Shown here: positions 23,296 through 32,757 of the stretch, one piece after another
How the letters are laid out: every line of letters begins with the position of its first letter
Position numbering within the stretch: position 1 is the stretch's first letter
Assembly (NCBI GenBank): GCA_001599975.1
Contig: BCIO01000006.1
Location: 329,156 to 393,155, forward strand
Source: Cystobasidiopsis lactophilus
Taxonomy: Eukaryota > Basidiomycota > Agaricostilbomycetes > Agaricostilbales > Chionosphaeraceae
Reading direction: 5' to 3'
DNA: 64,000 bases
Position numbers and translations under genes: made by a program
The notes under the pieces: generated by a model
Told to the model about the DNA's origin: nothing
What the model saw: the letters and a program-made list of their open reading frames with translations, nothing else
The model's database searches: none

Positions 23296-23609
23296 ATGAC
23301 AAGCCCAAGTGCGATTGCCGCAAAGAGACTGCTGGAGCAGAGCAAATCCGCGCCGCAGGGACAAAAAAAGGTTTGATAAAGTTGGGCTGAGAGCGACACG
23401 GTAAGTAGCGCTTATTGCCTGTTGACGATTAACGAAGCAAGACGCGTTCGAAGTCTCCGGTGGCGTCAGGCGATGCGTCGACCGACCAGAGGGCCAAAGC
23501 AGAAGCCCAGGGAAAGAGAGTGGTGGACCGCTCGATAACTCCACAGGGCAAGCCAGCTGCAAACTCACCCACCTACGTAGGGCCTTGGCCAGGGCAAGCA
23601 AGTTCATGA
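23296..23609 (+). CDS. Small basic hypothetical protein, about 75 residues
   Basis: I do not recognise this gene. ATG 23296 opens MTSPSAIAAKRLLEQSKSAP ending QGQKK at a GT donor. Two in-frame stops in the following 70 bases show that this stretch must be spliced. The frame resumes TRSKSPVASGDASTDQ, then QGKRVVDRSITPQGKP and a C-terminus SPTYVGPWPGQASS. The acceptor would be GCAAG, not a YAG. The product is Lys/Ser/Pro-rich and probably disordered. It is divergent from the bZIP gene, with 100 bases between starts. Coding status is plausible but unproven. Confidence 0.35.
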
Positions 23610-23776
23610 GTTTGGGTGGACGTCGGAAAACGTCCGAGAGGTCAGAGACAAGCCTGGGCCTCCTACTCGCGTGGCTTGTCTGATGTGATGCGGTGGCAAT
23701 ACCGGCAAATGCTGCGCTAAGGAGATCTGCTGATTTGGTTTGTTTGAGATGCTTATAGATCTACGCGTCGCTAATG

Positions 23777-25175
23777 CTACCATTTCAGGGGATCAGGCCA
23801 ACGACTCCGCTTGCGCCGGCGTTGGCTCTTGTTGAACAGAAAACTGCGCCTGCCCCCACACTTGCTGGCACTTGTCACCACGACAACAGACGTAGAGGTA
23901 GAAGAGCTGGAAGCCGCTTGGAGGCTGGAGCCGACAGTCGCAGTCGGGCCGGAGGGCAGGTCGGTGGCGTCAGTCGGAGTGGTGGCGTTGGTCACACTTG
24001 TGCCTGTAGTGCCATTGCAAGCGAGCACCTCAGCAGGAGGACCATCTGTGCGTTCATAAACTGTTTGTGGTGCATGGAAAAGACAGTGGAAAGACTCACG
24101 GCGCATCGCGCTGGTGTCCACCACAAAGGATTCATCTCCCGTGTAGAGGCCGTCTGGAACATACAACGATTGACCGGCCGTCGAGTTGATGGAGTTAAAC
24201 TTCCAGTAAGAGCATTGACTAGTGTCGAGCTTCTTTGGGTCGCCCAGCGCTTTGTCGCCGCCTTGCCATTCGAACTGCTCGCTTTGCTGAGCCCAGGCCA
24301 ACTGGTTCGAGACGCAAACCCACGGAGCATGCACCAGTCGGCTTCGTCGTCAAGGTAGCTCCACCACTGATCCGGATATTGGAACACGACCTGTAGAATG
24401 GCAGGCCCTGCCCACCATTGCGCTTGAGCAAACGAAGGTGCGCCTTTCCCGTGGTCTCCTCTCACCTTAGCTGCGACACCATCGCTGTCATGTACGCCAT
24501 AATAAATCCACTGAACCACGTATGATCCGTCTTCAAGCCAGGACGGAAAGGTCAACGTGGTTTTACAATCTGTGTGCGGCACACTCTCCGTCGACTGCAA
24601 ATTCGCCTTGTTGATGAACTCACAGTGCGATGGATCAGAGTTGTCGGCCTCAACGTCCTGGGCCGGCAAATTGTATGGGGCGAAGTAGTCGTATTCTGGC
24701 GAATCGAGGCCTTGAGCCCTGCCGCCGCAAGATCCAGTGTGACACAAGATCTTCAAGAAGTTGATGGGCGAGTTCATTGCATCCAGATCGTCTTCTTGGC
24801 CAAGTGGCAAAATGCTGAAACGAACGAAGCCACTCTGCCCAGTCATACATGCTCAGCTGTCGTCAACTCGTCGTGCTGTTTCTATGGAACCGTACCCAAT
24901 CTGGCCACGAGAGTGAGTTTAAGGAATCATGCACTTCTAGGAGGTCGTCACCGACGATTGTTGAAAATCCAAGCCGCCGTCGTGGACGCCCCGCGCGCAA
25001 AGACATTGCCAGACGGCACGTCGGTCGAATCCGAACCGCAGTTCTTCGACTCGCTTTTACTCAGGCCATAAAGCCCTCCTTGCCCAGGAACTCGTGGCTC
25101 GGGACTGACAAGCCAGTTGTGCCCGGTCACAGAAATGGAAGCCACCAGGGCGAGAAAGTACGAGGTCCGCCGCAT
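23777..25175 (-). CDS. Secreted LPMO-like copper-protein candidate, copy 1 (brace His replaced)
   Basis: The start at 25175 gives a signal peptide MRRTSYFLALVASISVTG, cut directly before HNWLVSPEPRVPGQGG, so the mature N-terminus is His, as in lytic polysaccharide monooxygenases. Further blocks are FLKILCHTGSCGG, WLEDGSYVVQWIYYGVHDSD, GLPFYRSCSNIRISGGATL, then FEWQGGDKAL and CSYWKFN. The lQW...Y.SC.(N/D)I.I pattern is typical of LPMO cores. A Ser/Thr-rich linker leads to a strongly basic end, KSQRRRKRSRW. Where copy 2 has NNHWGGF, this copy reads NNRRGF under the best splice, so a copper-ligand candidate is lost. About six exons, about 330 residues. From memory the core most resembles oomycete AA17; a new AA family is also possible. 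Confidence 0.6.
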
Positions 25176-25814
25176 TTTGTGCCAGTCGAGAGCGCGGACG
25201 AAGGGCCAGCCTGGTTCGAACACGGAGATGTTGGTGAATACGAATACGGTAAGACGAGCAGGAGCCGGCCCTTTCGGGCATTGGCTTAGGGCCGAGCAGC
25301 TCACTTGCCTCTCCTCGAAGCGGAGCCACGCCTACTGAAGGCGCTGGAGAGCAGCCTGGCATCCCGTACAGCCATCAAATCAGTGCTTCGCAGACAGTCG
25401 CAGCCTCTTCAGATTGGCCCAACTAGCGCTCAAGTGTCCACATCAAATCCCGCCTCGCTTCGCGAATCTCGAAAGGCAATGACATGGTTTAAAGTAGCCG
25501 ATTCGAGGTCAGAAGTACATAAAGGAGAATGGGCATCGCTGATGGTCGTTTGAGGAAAGTTGACCGCTTTGATTCACCAAGTTGCCAAGCTGGCAGTGCC
25601 TGTCAGTTCGATGGTGGAGGCAATGGTGGTCTAACCTGCCGACACGCATGCAAAGGCTGGCCTCACAGTCTGATGCAGAGTGATGAAGGCCAACGAAGAG
25701 GATGGGCCGACCATAGAATCAAAGCCTGCGCCTCAAGCGCTGGTTCCTCGTTACAATGCAAACGAAACCGGCCTTCAAAGCAAGTTACACACATGTGTCA
25801 GCCGCACTGTACAA
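25176..25814. other. Intergenic region between the two LPMO-like genes, no gene seen
   Basis: These 639 bases lie upstream of copy 1 and downstream of copy 2. Open frames here are short, lack family motifs and do not continue across plausible introns. The region presumably carries the copy 1 promoter and the copy 2 terminator. Confidence 0.4.
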
Positions 25815-27337
25815 TCATCGCCGCTGTCTACGCAGTCGAAGCCATCTCTTGGGGTGACACTTCTTGGTGGCAACACTGAACGGAGCTGACGCCTGCCCGG
25901 ATTCCGTCGTGACATCACCCAGTCCGCCATTAGGAGTGCCAGTACTAAGCAACATTTTGGACGTGCTGCGGGAGCCAGCAGCGGATTTCGTAGTCGAACT
26001 TGGCCCGGGCGATTGGGCCGCCGCGCCAACTTGGCCATTACAGGCGAGAACCTCTGCTGGAGGACCGCCTGTGCAATTGAATTTGAGCTGGGGGTGAAAG
26101 CCTAGGAATCTTCCTTACGCCTTGAAATGCCAAAGCAAAAGCAGTCAACTCCGTCCTTCTTCGGTGTGGCAAAAAAGCAATCGCACCTTAAAGCTGAAGC
26201 ATCAGTCACTGTATCGCCACCATCACTCGTGTAAAGTCCATTGGGTGCATAGTAAGTGGGTCCAGTCGTCAAATTCAAGCCTGTCCGAAGCTCAAACTTG
26301 AGTGCCTTGAGACTTTGACACCATCGCAGCCTTGTACCATTGTACTTCCAATAGGTACATTGCCTGGCAGTGCAGCACATAGAGCTCAGGATTGGTCAAG
26401 TCTCAAAAACACAGAAAGCTTACGATGTATCCAAGTTGGTCAAATCTTTGAGCGCCCGGTCTCCTCCCTGCCACTCGAACTGGCTCGGGACTTGTCAATC
26501 TCAATGAACGGGGAATTTTCATTAAAATTTACTGACATTGCAACTACCGGAGGGCTTTGAAGTCAATGCAGCGCCACCAGAGATCTCCACATTTGCGCAA
26601 GACCGGTAAAAGTTCAGCGCCTTGGCTGTGACGCCTGATTGTGAGGAAGTCTTTGAGTCCTCTGCATTCTGCACAGAGCTCAGAAAAGGCTCTCACCATC
26701 GCTGTCGTGGACTCCATAGCTGTAGTCACTCATTCGAAGCGAATCAGCGAAGGTGTGCTTGCGCAAAGCAAGCAACTGACTAAATCCACTGCAGTACCCA
26801 CTGGCCGTCCTCCAACCACGTCGGAAACGTCAAGTTGGTTTGGCAGTAATGGTCCGGGTCGGCAGAGTCGAAGGGCAAATCTTGCGCTGGCAAGTTGTAA
26901 GGCGCAAAGTACTTGTAGGCGGACGAAGTGAGGCTTTGCTTCCTTCCACCGCACGTTCCAGTGTGGCAAGTGATCTTCAAAAAGTTCTCCGGCGAGTTCA
27001 TCGCGTCGAAGTCGGTCTCTTGGCCTTGCTTGACGATTGCAAAACGAGCGAATCCGCCCCTATTAAGACGTCAAGTCTTGATACTGTAAAAAAAGATGCA
27101 CAGCGAGCCTCACCAATGATTATTTTCGACCCAGGCGGCTGTCGTGGTCTGGCCCCGTTGAAAAATGTTCCCCTTGGGCACCGTGGTCTTTGAGCTGCCG
27201 CAATTCTCCGTCTCGTCCTTGCCCGCGCCGTAAAGGCCGCTTTGGCCAGGCACTTGCGGCTCCGGTGAGATCAACCAATTATGCCCGACTACGACCTGCG
27301 TCGCGGCAAAGACAGGAAGCCACCAGTGCGGACGCAT
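25815..27337 (-). CDS. Secreted LPMO-like copper-protein candidate, copy 2
   Basis: This is a tandem paralogue of copy 1. The signal peptide MRPHWWLPVFAATQVVVG is cut before HNWLISPEPQVPGQSG, giving an N-terminal His. The next exon boundary joins VENNHW to GGFARFAIVKQGQE, forming NNHWGGF, where His is the candidate second copper-brace ligand. Then come FLKITCHTGTCGG, WLEDGQWVLQWIYYGVHDSD, LNFYRSCANVEISGGAALTS, FEWQGGDRALKDLTNLDTSQ and CTYWKYN. The C-terminus is GGPPAEVLACNG, a Ser/Thr-rich linker and a basic end KRWLRLRRQRR. At least seven exons, all with short introns in the same places as copy 1 where I could compare. The expected role is oxidative attack on a polysaccharide outside the cell; the substrate cannot be told from sequence. 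Confidence 0.65.
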
Positions 27338-27972
27338 GCAAAGAACTGAAGCCTAGCCAGAGCTGGAGTCGAGCAAGCTCAAAACAGGAAAGAGTGACAG
27401 TGGGCTTAGGCAGAGGGTGAAAATGACACAAGCGGCAAGAATGGTGGCCACGTCGTTAAAGAGCAAAGGAAGGAGTCGGCCGTCGCCACTCAAGAGCATT
27501 GGGCACAGAACGGCGGTCGGCCAGGCTCTGCAGCGAGAGGGCTCTGAGGCGGTCGTGGGCTCTGAAAAATTTGAGGCATTGAGGAGGGCGACCGCTTCGA
27601 CACGTCCGGACGTTTCAAGAGACGCATTCTGTCCACTTCGCCTGTCTCGGCTCAGGGCAATCCTGCGTCGCTTTCCGCGCACTTCTGGAGGTGTGGTCTA
27701 GTACATGTGCGTGGGGGCATGACCAGAAACAGAGGCAAAAACGCAAGCCGGCTTCTCGCACGCGGCCTCCACAGTCCCAAAACAGTGGCAGCCAAGAACG
27801 CGTTGACGGGCACTCTGGCCAGCAAGATACACACAGCCAGTTCTTCAAGAACAGTCATTCAGCAGTATCGCAAGAGAGCAACAGCCAGAAGTGGCAGCCA
27901 AAGCGAGCGCCCTGACGGTCGCCTTTGGCCAAGCGATGTTGACCTCACTCCATCATCAGCGTCCGCCCTCTC
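27338..27972. other. Intergenic region, LPMO-like copy 2 to RAB4, no supported gene
   Basis: This is a 635-base divergent promoter region. On the minus strand there is an open frame with a hydrophobic end (near 27355-27480, containing ATILAACVIFTLCLSPLSLF), but no good start or family motif goes with it. I treat it as non-coding. Confidence 0.4.
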
Positions 27973-29041
27973 ATGGCGACTTGGGACTACGTAAGGCTAC
28001 CCTGACACCTAGAATAGCCCTATGCTCAGTCTACAGCGGACCCTTTGCAGATCCAGAAGGTCAGTGATGCATGCAAGGACGATCTACGCCGCCTCCAGGG
28101 ACTGAAATGGTGGCCTCTTCAATCACGCACAGCATGTCATCGTAGGCAACGCTGGCACTGGCAAATCATGCCTCTTGACCCGCCTCACCGACAATCACTT
28201 CCTGGGTCAAAGCGACCCAACCATCGGGGCAAGTCCAGGTTGGCGGATTGAAGCGGGAACCCAAGCTCATTATGACCTCCCTTGTGCACCGAATCTAGGT
28301 CGAGTTTGGGTCTAAACTGATCGACTTGCCAAACGGACAGCGAGTGAAGAGTGAGTCTGGATCACTGCGAGCGATTCAACGAGGTCTGACGTCTTGAACA
28401 GCTCATGCGTGGTATGTGGCAGCACTGGCCTTGGCACACTTTGGCTCAGGGTCTCCTTTGCACGGAATAGGGATACAGCGGGGCAGGAGGCGTTTCGGTC
28501 CATCACGAAGTCGTACTACCGAGGTTCGTCGACGCTCTCACTCTGCTCTCTTTACGGGTGTTGACCGAGCTAGATGGCGACAGGTGCTGAAGGAGCGCTG
28601 TTATGCTTTGATCTTACACATCGATCAAGTTGGCTGGCGGTGCCGCAATGGTCCGTCGTTTCGAAGTTGCCAAGACTCGCTGAAAGCTCATGAAAGTCGG
28701 GCGCGCCGAGCAGGTACTCCGACCTGCTGGAATTCGCAGAGCAAGGGGTTGTGATCACTCTGGTGGGCACGAAGTCGGATTTGATCGAGGCCGGGTCAAG
28801 AGAGCGGGAGGTTGCCCTGGAAGAGGTCGAGGCGTTCGCCAAGGAGCACGAGCTGCAGTACATCGAGACTTCGGCCAAGCTCGGGACCAACGTGGAGGAG
28901 GCTTTCCGCACCACCGCCATCCAGATCCACGAGCGCATCGAGGCCAACAAGCTCCGGCGGCCACCGCAGCGAGGCGGGTCGAGTTTCCCCCAGCTGGCTC
29001 AGAACACGGCGGACTCGCTCTCGCGGAAGGGCTGCTGTTGA
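27973..29041 (+). CDS. RAB4: Rab4-type small GTPase
   Basis: Rab4 GTPases direct fast recycling from early endosomes. The gene can be read through about seven short exons. MATWDYIQK joins HVIVGNAGTGKSCLL (P-loop; GNAGTGKSCLL is the exact Rab4 form), then TDNHFLGQSDPTIG, VEFGSKLIDLPNGQRVK, WDTAGQEAFRSITKSYYRG (switch II), AEGALLCFDLTHRSSWLAVP, QWYSDLLEFAEQG, VVITLVGTKSDL (TKxD) and YIETSAKLGTNVEEAF (SAK). It ends SRKGCC, a double-cysteine geranylgeranylation site. About 215 residues. Switch II has Ala where Rab4 usually has Arg (QEAFRS for QERFRS). The N-terminus fits the gene's first ATG, with a GTAAGG donor straight after codon 6. Confidence 0.88.
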
Positions 29042-29264
29042 TTGCCCGTTGTGATAGCTCATCTTGTAATGTGTGTACTTGGGGACCGGCGCAGCATGTA
29101 ATAGCAAAGCTTCAAACATTGAACGTTCGTTTTTCGATACCCTTTCACACGGCGTCAGACCAGTTCCAGGGGTCTGTTGGTGCCACATCGAGCATCAGAC
29201 GTGTTCAGAGAAGTCAGGACAGATTTGGCGGGAACCAACCTCAGATCCAAAGGCATTGGGCCGT

Positions 29265-29679
29265 CTAAACGTGCTCCTCGGTCGGCTCCTGCACCCACTT
29301 CTGCTCGCCGCCCTTGCCGTCCTTCCTGTTTGCACATAAATCGCACCGATAAGCCGGGGCAGAGCGCAACCGGGGCGAAGGAAGAGGCGAAACGCACCAT
29401 TCCTGGTATTTGAGGCCAACGCCGGCTCGCTTGTCCGCCTTGACTCGCTCCTCCTCCTTCAAAGCCTGGCGGGTCGCACGCGCGGTGACGGAGATGTATC
29501 TGAAGGGTACATCACCCAGTTAGCCTCCATTCCACGGATGGCATCAAAATGGAGTTTGCGCCCTCACTTTGTGAATCTGTTATGCCGCGTCAAGTTCAGC
29601 GACTCGAGCGGCAGCTGGGCATGCACGGCTTGACTCACGAGAGCGTCCCTCGCTCGAGGCGGGCCAAAGTGGGCAGCAT
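29265..29679 (-). CDS. ATP15: ATP synthase subunit epsilon, mitochondrial
   Basis: This is the small central-stalk subunit of mitochondrial F1. Four exons read MLPTLARLERGTLS, then a 9-base exon (29568-29576) coding FTK, then YISVTARATRQALKEEERVK and KADKRAGVGLKYQEW, and finally KDGKGGEQKWVQEPTEEHV. The stretch '(F/Y)..Y(I/L)..AAR..R..LK.E.R......R' followed by '.W.(N/D)GK.GE' is the standard fungal epsilon pattern, and about 70 residues is the usual length. Frames on both sides of the microexon close only if it is included. There is no cleavable presequence, as expected for this subunit. The gene lies between RAB4 (convergent) and the esterase. Confidence 0.82.
29568..29576 (-). other. ATP15: Nine-base microexon of the ATP synthase epsilon gene
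   Basis: The sequence ATTCACAAA (minus strand) is preceded by CATAACAG and followed by GTGAGG, with introns of about 62 and 68 bases on either side. Including it gives the expected FTKYISV reading. Skipping it leaves the first exon one codon class short and loses the conserved Tyr context. Confidence 0.6.
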
Positions 29680-29844
29680 TTTGGATTGGGCTTTGGCAAG
29701 TCTGAGCTGGCCTGCCCAGAGGGAGAAACCGGGATGCTTTCGGACAAGTGGTAGGTCGTCTAGAGACTCGTTCTAAGGCGTTCACGCTAGTCTGTACGTT
29801 TGTGAAGCAGCCAGTGGTGCTCTACGGGGGAAGCAGCTTGCTGA

Positions 29845-31443
29845 CTATGAAAGAAACAATGCAGTCCAATCCTTCCGTTCGTTCCGCATTGTCGCGGCCC
29901 ACTGTTCGTTGTTGGCAAACACATCAGAGCGTCCTGGATCTCAGGAGAGAACGAAGACGAACAAAAGAACTGAGTAACGGGCCAAGCATGGACCGCGGAC
30001 TCCTTCTGCCACCAGATGATCTGGTCCTTCTCCGCGTACTGCGATGTCAAACCCCAATTTAGAACCCTGGAAGCAGGTTAGGAAAGAACAAGGACGGAAA
30101 CGCACGTTCTGGGAATACTGGACGAGCTGGCCGATCTGCGAGGCCAAGATCTCCTTCTTACCAGAGGTGACCAGAATGCCTCCTTTGGGAAGGCTGTTGG
30201 GCGCTGGGAGGTGGAAGGCGCCGTGCGAAGGTTCGGCATAGTGGCGAAAGGTCTTGATTTGCACAGCAGGGACCAAGCCGACGGTGTAGTCTCGCAGGTA
30301 GCGGATCAAACCAGGCGAGCGGCGGGAACTGGGGTGTGCTCATCGTTAGCTGTGTGGTGGCGGTTGAAGGGCCTTCAAAGAAAGACTGCTTACGCTTTGC
30401 CATGGACGAGCAGAGTCGCAAAGTGGGCGAGGGAGTAAGGCTCGACAAAGTCAGAGCTGGCGTTTTGGAGCAAGGACGGCTGCTTGTGCAAATCGAGGTT
30501 CAAGTCGGTCCAAGGGCTCATCAGGCTTTTGCTACTCTTTGAGTCTCGGCGACAACGTGGAAAGGCAGACCGGCTTACATGGCTTGGAAAGGTCTGGGAA
30601 GCTCGACGATCCCTTTTGCGACGGCGTTGAGCAAGCCCACGGCCAGGCCTCCGCCAGCTGAGTCGCCCAGCAGGATCAAGCGATCGTTTTCTACGCTCGG
30701 GTGCTTGGCCAAGTACGACCACGCCTTCTCGATATCCAACGCTTGAGCTGGGTAAGGCTGGTCCGGGGCCAAGGTGTAAAAGGGCGCGAAGATGGCCACG
30801 TTTTGCAAGGTCGGGTGAGAGCTGGCGAGGGCGTCTCGCAAGCGAACGAGGAACTCGAGGTAAAACGACGGCGAGCCCAGTGCAAACCCGCCACCTGGTT
30901 TCGAAAGCAAGTCAGCTTGGCCGCTTTCTTTCCGACAGCAACAGCAAGCAAACCATGGAGGAAGCAGATCACAGTCCGACCATTGGCTTGGCCTTTTCCC
31001 CAGTACAGGTCCTCGAGGTCCTCATGCCGCGCAATCCACCATCCTCTGGGTACATCGTCGGTCTTGGGCCGCAGGAGGCGCACTGAGCGGGTGAACTTCT
31101 TGATGCCCAGGCGGTCTATCGTCAACCTTTCGCTGTTGTTGGTGGAAAAGAAGACGCGGCCGACTCTGTAGTCGATGTAGCCGAAGCCGAGGCGAACGAG
31201 GTTGAAGGCGGCCAATTGGAGAAGCGTCATTCGCTGGCGAGCGCTCCAATACTGCTTCGATTGCGCCCACCATGCGTAGGTTAAAGCGAAAGGGAACACG
31301 AAGCAAATGTGGAGGAAGATCAGGATAGCTGCTTCGAGAACCGAGAGCAGAGGCAGCTTGTACAGCTCGAGGGTCAGGGTGCGAAGAAAGAACTTCAGCA
31401 CCTGCACGCCAGTCAGCGCTGGCACATGCAGTCCATTCGTCAT
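29845..31443 (-). CDS. Membrane-anchored alpha/beta hydrolase-3 (HSL-like esterase)
   Basis: The start at 31443 gives MTNGLHVPALTGVQVLKFFL, then a membrane segment VLEAAILIFLHICFVFPFAL. The upstream GTG frame is not a start. The catalytic domain follows: TVICFLHG joins GGFALGSPSFYLEF to form the HGGG oxyanion motif, then YTLAPDQPYPAQALDIEKAW, LILLGDSAGGGLAVGLLNAV (nucleophile Ser in GDSAGG) and PWTDLNLDL. Later exons give GGILVTSGKKEIL and IWWQKESAVHAWP, with the likely catalytic His. The last exon (to 29845) reads DVFANNEQWAATMR in one frame; how it joins is uncertain. Similar fungal proteins are ER steryl or acyl ester hydrolases. About 450 residues. Confidence 0.72.
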
Positions 31444-31574
31444 TGCTGGAGGGTTGCGGATGGTGTTGTCGACGTGCGCGGAAGAGGGCACGTCACAGCC
31501 TCAGCCTGAGCTGGGTAGGGGTGGCGTTGCTCGCGAGGTGGTGGGTCAAAGGAGGGTTTCTGCTGCTCAAGGAG

Positions 31575-32681
31575 CTACCATTTGTATTCAACTGCAACTC
31601 CCAGATGATCAGACGGGTAGAGGTCTAGGTAGCGTTGCCCTCCCAAATGAACCTCCGCGCGAGCAATGACCGTGTCGCCGACCAACTCCGCCTTCGTTGC
31701 ACTTGCACCCTTTGCTAGGACGACGTCGATTCGTCTGGGGGCATTGGTAGAATCGGGATAGGTGACGCCGTAGGTGGGCATGAGCCGATACGATCGCTCG
31801 TCGTCCTCTTCGTCCGATTGAGAGCCCGCGAAGACATTGTGCACAGCCGGGAAGGCGTCTTGGAAAGGATCGCTGCCAGCTAATAAGGGCGCCAATTCGC
31901 CCATGAAGTCGACGTTGGTGTCGCCAATAAAGAACGCGATCGGCTTTCTGGCCTGCGCGCTCTCGTCCAAGTCGAAGGCCTCGAGGGAAAGGGCAGAGCG
32001 CGTCAGAAGGTGCTCCGCGGCCTTGAACTGCTTGTGGCGACAAAGCTGGCCAGTTTTTCGGCCAGCCAGAGAGGTGTTTGGATCCGGGTCGGCGTGGATG
32101 GTGGCAAAACGCAGGTGGTGCCCAAGCTCCAGAAAGAGCATGCCTCGACTCTTGCTGGTTTTGGGTTGGCAGAAGAATGATTTCGCACTTCCAGTGGCCA
32201 AAGAGCGCTTGAACAGGATCATGAGGCCGCTGACCCGCTCAGTCAAATCCAGTCTGCATGCCGCGCTCAGATTTATTCTGGTGGCGTACAGCAAGAAGCG
32301 CTCACTGAGTAGTGAGGTCGCTCAAGACGAAGCTTTTGCGAACTGCAGGCGTCTCTTTGAGGAGCAAGTCGAAGAGGGTGGTGGTCTCTTGAAGGCAAAT
32401 CACGTCGAAGGCCGTGAAAGAGTCGATGACAGCCTGGAACCGCTTGGCTTCGTGGACACGCTGGCCATCCCCATCCCACACGCTGTTAAGGGGCATAAGC
32501 AGCTGCTGGTGCTTTGATAAAACACGATGATTTACTTCCAGCTTAAGACCTTGAGCGAGTGCGGGCGAACACCGACCGACTTGTCGTCCGCAAACTCTTT
32601 CCACTGTTTGCCATCAAAGGCTAAGAGCGGGTAGCGCAGAAGGGCATACTCGTCTTGCAGCTTTAGGGCGACTTCGTCCAT
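31575..32681 (-). CDS. Endonuclease/exonuclease/phosphatase protein, TDP2-like
   Basis: The ATG at 32681 gives MDEVALKLQDEYALLRYPLL; an upstream GTG frame overlaps the next gene and is not used. The EEP fold starts at LKVLSWNVWDGDGQRV across an intron, then FDVICLQETT (metal-binding Glu in LQE), a substrate-side stretch FVLSDLTTQ, GMLFLELGHHLRFATIHADP, the catalytic GDTNVDF, PTYGVTYPDSTNAPRRIDVV and the final YPSDHLGVAVEYKW (SDH). These are the EEP signatures, and WN...LQE...GDTN...SDH in this order matches tyrosyl-DNA phosphodiesterase 2. Sphingomyelinase or another EEP enzyme remains possible. About 320 residues. Confidence 0.7.
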
Positions 32682-32757
32682 CGAGGGAGAGAGGCAGGTT
32701 TCTCTGGCAGTGCAGGCCAAGACGGATTCCAATGAACTCTGGATGCTTCGAGCGACC

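Noticed and set aside
25205-25225. tRNA-like B box (GGTTCGAA)
   Set aside because: No matching A box or cloverleaf could be drawn around it.
23777-27337. AA9 cellulose-active LPMOs
   Set aside because: The N-terminal His is shared, but the AA9 motif order and C-terminal Gln-x-Tyr region are not present.
27353-27858. Minus-strand frames with hydrophobic stretches upstream of RAB4
   Set aside because: No coherent start, splice pattern or family resemblance; more likely promoter sequence.
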